From NCBI RefSeq assembly GCF_020035535.1, contig NZ_CP083349.1:1488001-1552000 (forward strand): DNA of 64,000 bases, in the 5' to 3' direction. A model generated the notes under the pieces. That model was not told the DNA's origin and did no database searches. It saw only the letters and a program-made list of their open reading frames with translations. The position numbers and the translations under genes were made by a program. The stretch is from Ensifer adhaerens (GTDB taxonomy: Bacteria; Pseudomonadota; Alphaproteobacteria; Rhizobiales; Rhizobiaceae). Numbering within the stretch: position 1 is the stretch's first letter; every line of letters begins with the position of its first letter. Shown piece after piece: positions 62,349 through 64,000 of the stretch.

Positions 62349-64000
62349 TCTGATCGTCAATGGTGAACTCGTTCTGTATGGCCCTGTCGGTTATTGGGAC
62401 TGGTGGGAAGATACCGGCTTCAACTCGGCAAGGGTGATCGAGGCGCTGGCCGAGCTCTCCGGAGATATCGTCGTGCGGCTGAATTCCGGCGGCGGCATCG
62501 CTATGGAAGGCTCGGCGATCTACAACGCGCTGAAGCGCCACGACGGCAAGGTAACGATCAAGATCGACGCGATCGCCGCTTCGGCTGCTTCGGTCATCGC
62601 TATGGCCGGCGACGTGATCGAGATGCCGCACGGCACGCTGATGATGATTCACGAGCCGGCGGGTATCACCGCAGGGCCTGCCGATGAACATCGCCGCACG
62701 GCTGCCGTTCTCGATACGATGACCGGCGTCTTCGCGCAGCTTTATGCCGAGCGCACCGGCCTTTCCGAGGCCGAGATCCGCAAGATGATGAAGGATGAGA
62801 CCTGGCTTTCGCCGACCGAGGCGGTCGCCAAGGGATTCGCCACGGCGGCGACTGAAGCGGAAGCTGCGGCGACCGCCGACAGCACCTTCGACTACCGGAC
62901 TTACATGCATGCTCCTGCGGGCCTCGGCACGCAGGCTCGAGATCGCCAGGCACAAGGCCTGCCGATGGTCGCGGTGGCGTCCGCCCCGCTCTCTACAAAG
63001 GAGACGCATATGTCTAAACCCCTGATCCCGACGGCGGACAATCCTGCTCCCGCCCCGACTGCATCCATTACTCCGGCGCCGGCTCCGGCACCTGCCGCCG
63101 ACCCGGCTGTCGTGGTGGCAACCGGCGACGTCGTCATGCGCATTCTGGAACTCTGCACGACTGCGAAGATGACGCTTGCCGATGCAAACAAGATCGTCGC
63201 GGATGCTGGTGGCGACTTCGGCAAGGCGCAGACGCTTGTGATCAATCACCTCGCCGGCCAGGATCCGACCGGCGGCCGCGTCAGCCCTGGCGCGACGACT
63301 GTCACCGCCGACGGCCGCGATCGCTTCAAGCAGGGTGCCGAAAAGGCGCTGCTGTTCAAGGCCGGCATGCAGGGAGGTGAGGTCAACGAATTCACCTCGA
63401 TGTCGCTGCGCGAGCTCGCTCGCGAGCACCTGCTGATGTCCGGCGTCTCGAAGCTTACCATGGGTGATTCCATGGCGATGATCGGCATGGCGCTCGGCAT
63501 GCGCCAGTTCTCGATGTCTGGCGCGGCTCATTCGAGCTCGGACTTCGTCGAGATCCTCGCCAACATCGCCAACAAGTCGATGCTGAAGGGCTATCTTGAA
63601 GCCGGTGAAACCTTCCCGATTTGGACCGGTCGCGGCGTTCTCACCGACTTCAAGCCCACGAAGCGCGTCGACCTGAACCTCTTTCCGGCTCTGTCCGCTG
63701 TGCCGGAAGGTGGCGAGTATTCGTTCGCGACGATTGGTGACCGTGGTGAACAGATCCAGCTTGCCACCTATGGCAAGATGTTCTCGATCACCCGCCAGGC
63801 GATCATCAACGACGACATGTCCTTCTTCACGAAGGTGCCGTCGCGCATGGGGCGTGCGGCAATCCGCACTGTCGGCAATCTGGTCTATGCCGTGCTGACC
63901 GCGAACGCAGCCATGGGCGACGGCATCACGTTGTTCCATGCTGACCACGACAACGTCGGCACTGGCGCCCTGACGACTGCCAGCCTCGACGCTGGCCGCG
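62341..64000 (+). CDS. ClpP-like prohead protease / major capsid protein fusion (truncated by the window end)
   Basis: The frame is open from its ATG to the right edge (over 550 codons, no stop seen). Residues 1-200 are a ClpP/S49-like prohead protease: catalytic Ser81 in AIAASAASVIAMAG, His104 in MMIHEPAG, and the following ETWLSPTEAVAKGFA block. A Pro/Ala-rich linker follows. From about residue 260 it is a major capsid protein (FTSMSLRELAREHLLMSGVSK, VPEGGEYSFATIGDRGEQI). An in-frame ribosome-binding site at residue 224 suggests an extra product. Confidence 0.9.
   Translation, partial: MSSLIVNGELVLYGPVGYWDWWEDTGFNSARVIEALAELSGDIVVRLNSGGGIAMEGSAIYNALKRHDGKVTIKIDAIAASAASVIAMAGDVIEMPHGTLMMIHEPAGITAGPADEHRRTAAVLDTMTGVFAQLYAERTGLSEAEIRKMMKDETWLSPTEAVAKGFATAATEAEAAATADSTFDYRTYMHAPAGLGTQARDRQAQGLPMVAVASAPLSTKETHMSKPLIPTADNPAPAPTASITPAPAPAPAADPAVVVATGDVVMRILELCTTAKMTLADANKIVADAGGDFGKAQTLVINHLAGQDPTGGRVSPGATTVTADGRDRFKQGAEKALLFKAGMQGGEVNEFTSMSLRELAREHLLMSGVSKLTMGDSMAMIGMALGMRQFSMSGAAHSSSDFVEILANIANKSMLKGYLEAGETFPIWTGRGVLTDFKPTKRVDLNLFPALSAVPEGGEYSFATIGDRGEQIQLATYGKMFSITRQAIINDDMSFFTKVPSRMGRAAIRTVGNLVYAVLTANAAMGDGITLFHADHDNVGTGALTTASLDAGR
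62997..63012 (+). promoter_or_regulatory. Internal ribosome-binding site and start in the protease-capsid fusion
   Basis: AAAGGAG followed by six bases and ATG lies in frame at codon 224 of the fusion, just after the protease domain. The product would start MSKPLIPTADNPAP and be scaffold plus capsid only, comparable to the nested C/Nu3 arrangement of lambda. Confidence 0.65.

Larger units (their letters stand above)
41359..64000. mobile_element. Integrated lambdoid-architecture prophage (left part, open at the window end)
   Basis: The element starts at the tRNA remnant and continues beyond the window. Supporting genes are a CI/Cro-type switch, a CII-like gene, a terminase pair, gpW, a portal and a protease-capsid fusion. 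All genes are dense and mostly overlapping. Structural genes are intact as far as seen, so it may be a complete phage. Tail, lysis and integrase genes would lie outside. Confidence 0.95.

Noticed and set aside
41264..64000. Integrase gene or CRISPR array within the prophage part
   Set aside because: I looked for tyrosine/serine recombinase motifs and for regularly spaced repeats and found none; the integrase is expected beyond the right edge.

Overview
This window looks like a chromosomal segment of a fast-growing rhizobium, most likely Ensifer/Sinorhizobium or a close Rhizobiaceae relative. That rests on high GC with rhizobial codon use, the glnB-glnA pair with a sigma-54-type promoter, the recG / sdhE / mfd arrangement, and the typical alphaproteobacterial proteins IalB-like, HspQ, HlyU and DUF1203. 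The species call is inference.

Bases 1-41263 are ordinary core chromosome. Cell-wall amino-sugar genes (glmU, glmS) lead into recG, sdhE and mfd. A nitrogen-control block follows (glnB-glnA, minus strand). After it come metabolite repair (nnr), purine salvage (gpt), a CinA-like protein, wrbA, a tRNA-Leu(UAA) and a decayed small membrane gene. Next are a HAD hydrolase, trkH, ilvA, a 2',3'-cyclic phosphodiesterase and a diguanylate cyclase. The last part holds an Lrp-type regulator with ald, a sulfur / aminoacyl-tRNA editing operon (cysK, alaX-like, sseA, GNAT), an SDR, a paired SMR transporter, cfa and a photolyase.

From about 41.36 kb to the right edge the DNA is a prophage, entered but not left by the window. 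Its left edge carries a 19-nt block matching a tRNA 3' end (CCGGGGA-G-CCA type, probably tRNA-Asn), followed by what looks like that tRNA's own terminator. This suggests integration into a tRNA gene, with the intact tRNA and the unseen integrase at the far end. The layout is lambda-like. A tightly overlapping leftward operon (47.6 to 41.6 kb) encodes small unknown proteins plus an HNH endonuclease, a DUF5131 (Gp37/Gp68) three-Cys protein, a DHH phosphoesterase and a cupin-like protein. An immunity region (47.6-49.8 kb) has a small CI-like repressor, a divergent Cro-like protein, a divergent Arc-like pair, and near-identical 17-bp operators at two places resembling OL and OR. The rightward early region has a CII-like protein, a ParB/DGQHR protein, four consecutive DNA-methyltransferase-like genes and a replication-type HTH protein. 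A NusG-like antitermination protein then precedes a hairpin-rich leader ending in an intrinsic terminator. The packaging/head module follows: terminase small and large subunits, gpW-like joining protein, portal, and a ClpP-like protease fused to the major capsid protein, which runs off the window.

The most interesting reading is the phage control logic. Shared operators sit at both early promoters, a perfect 13-bp-stem terminator lies just after cro, the late leader ends in a terminator beside a phage NusG paralogue, and an internal ribosome-binding site inside the protease-capsid fusion could give a separate capsid product. All functions are inferred from sequence features read by eye; no database search was possible.
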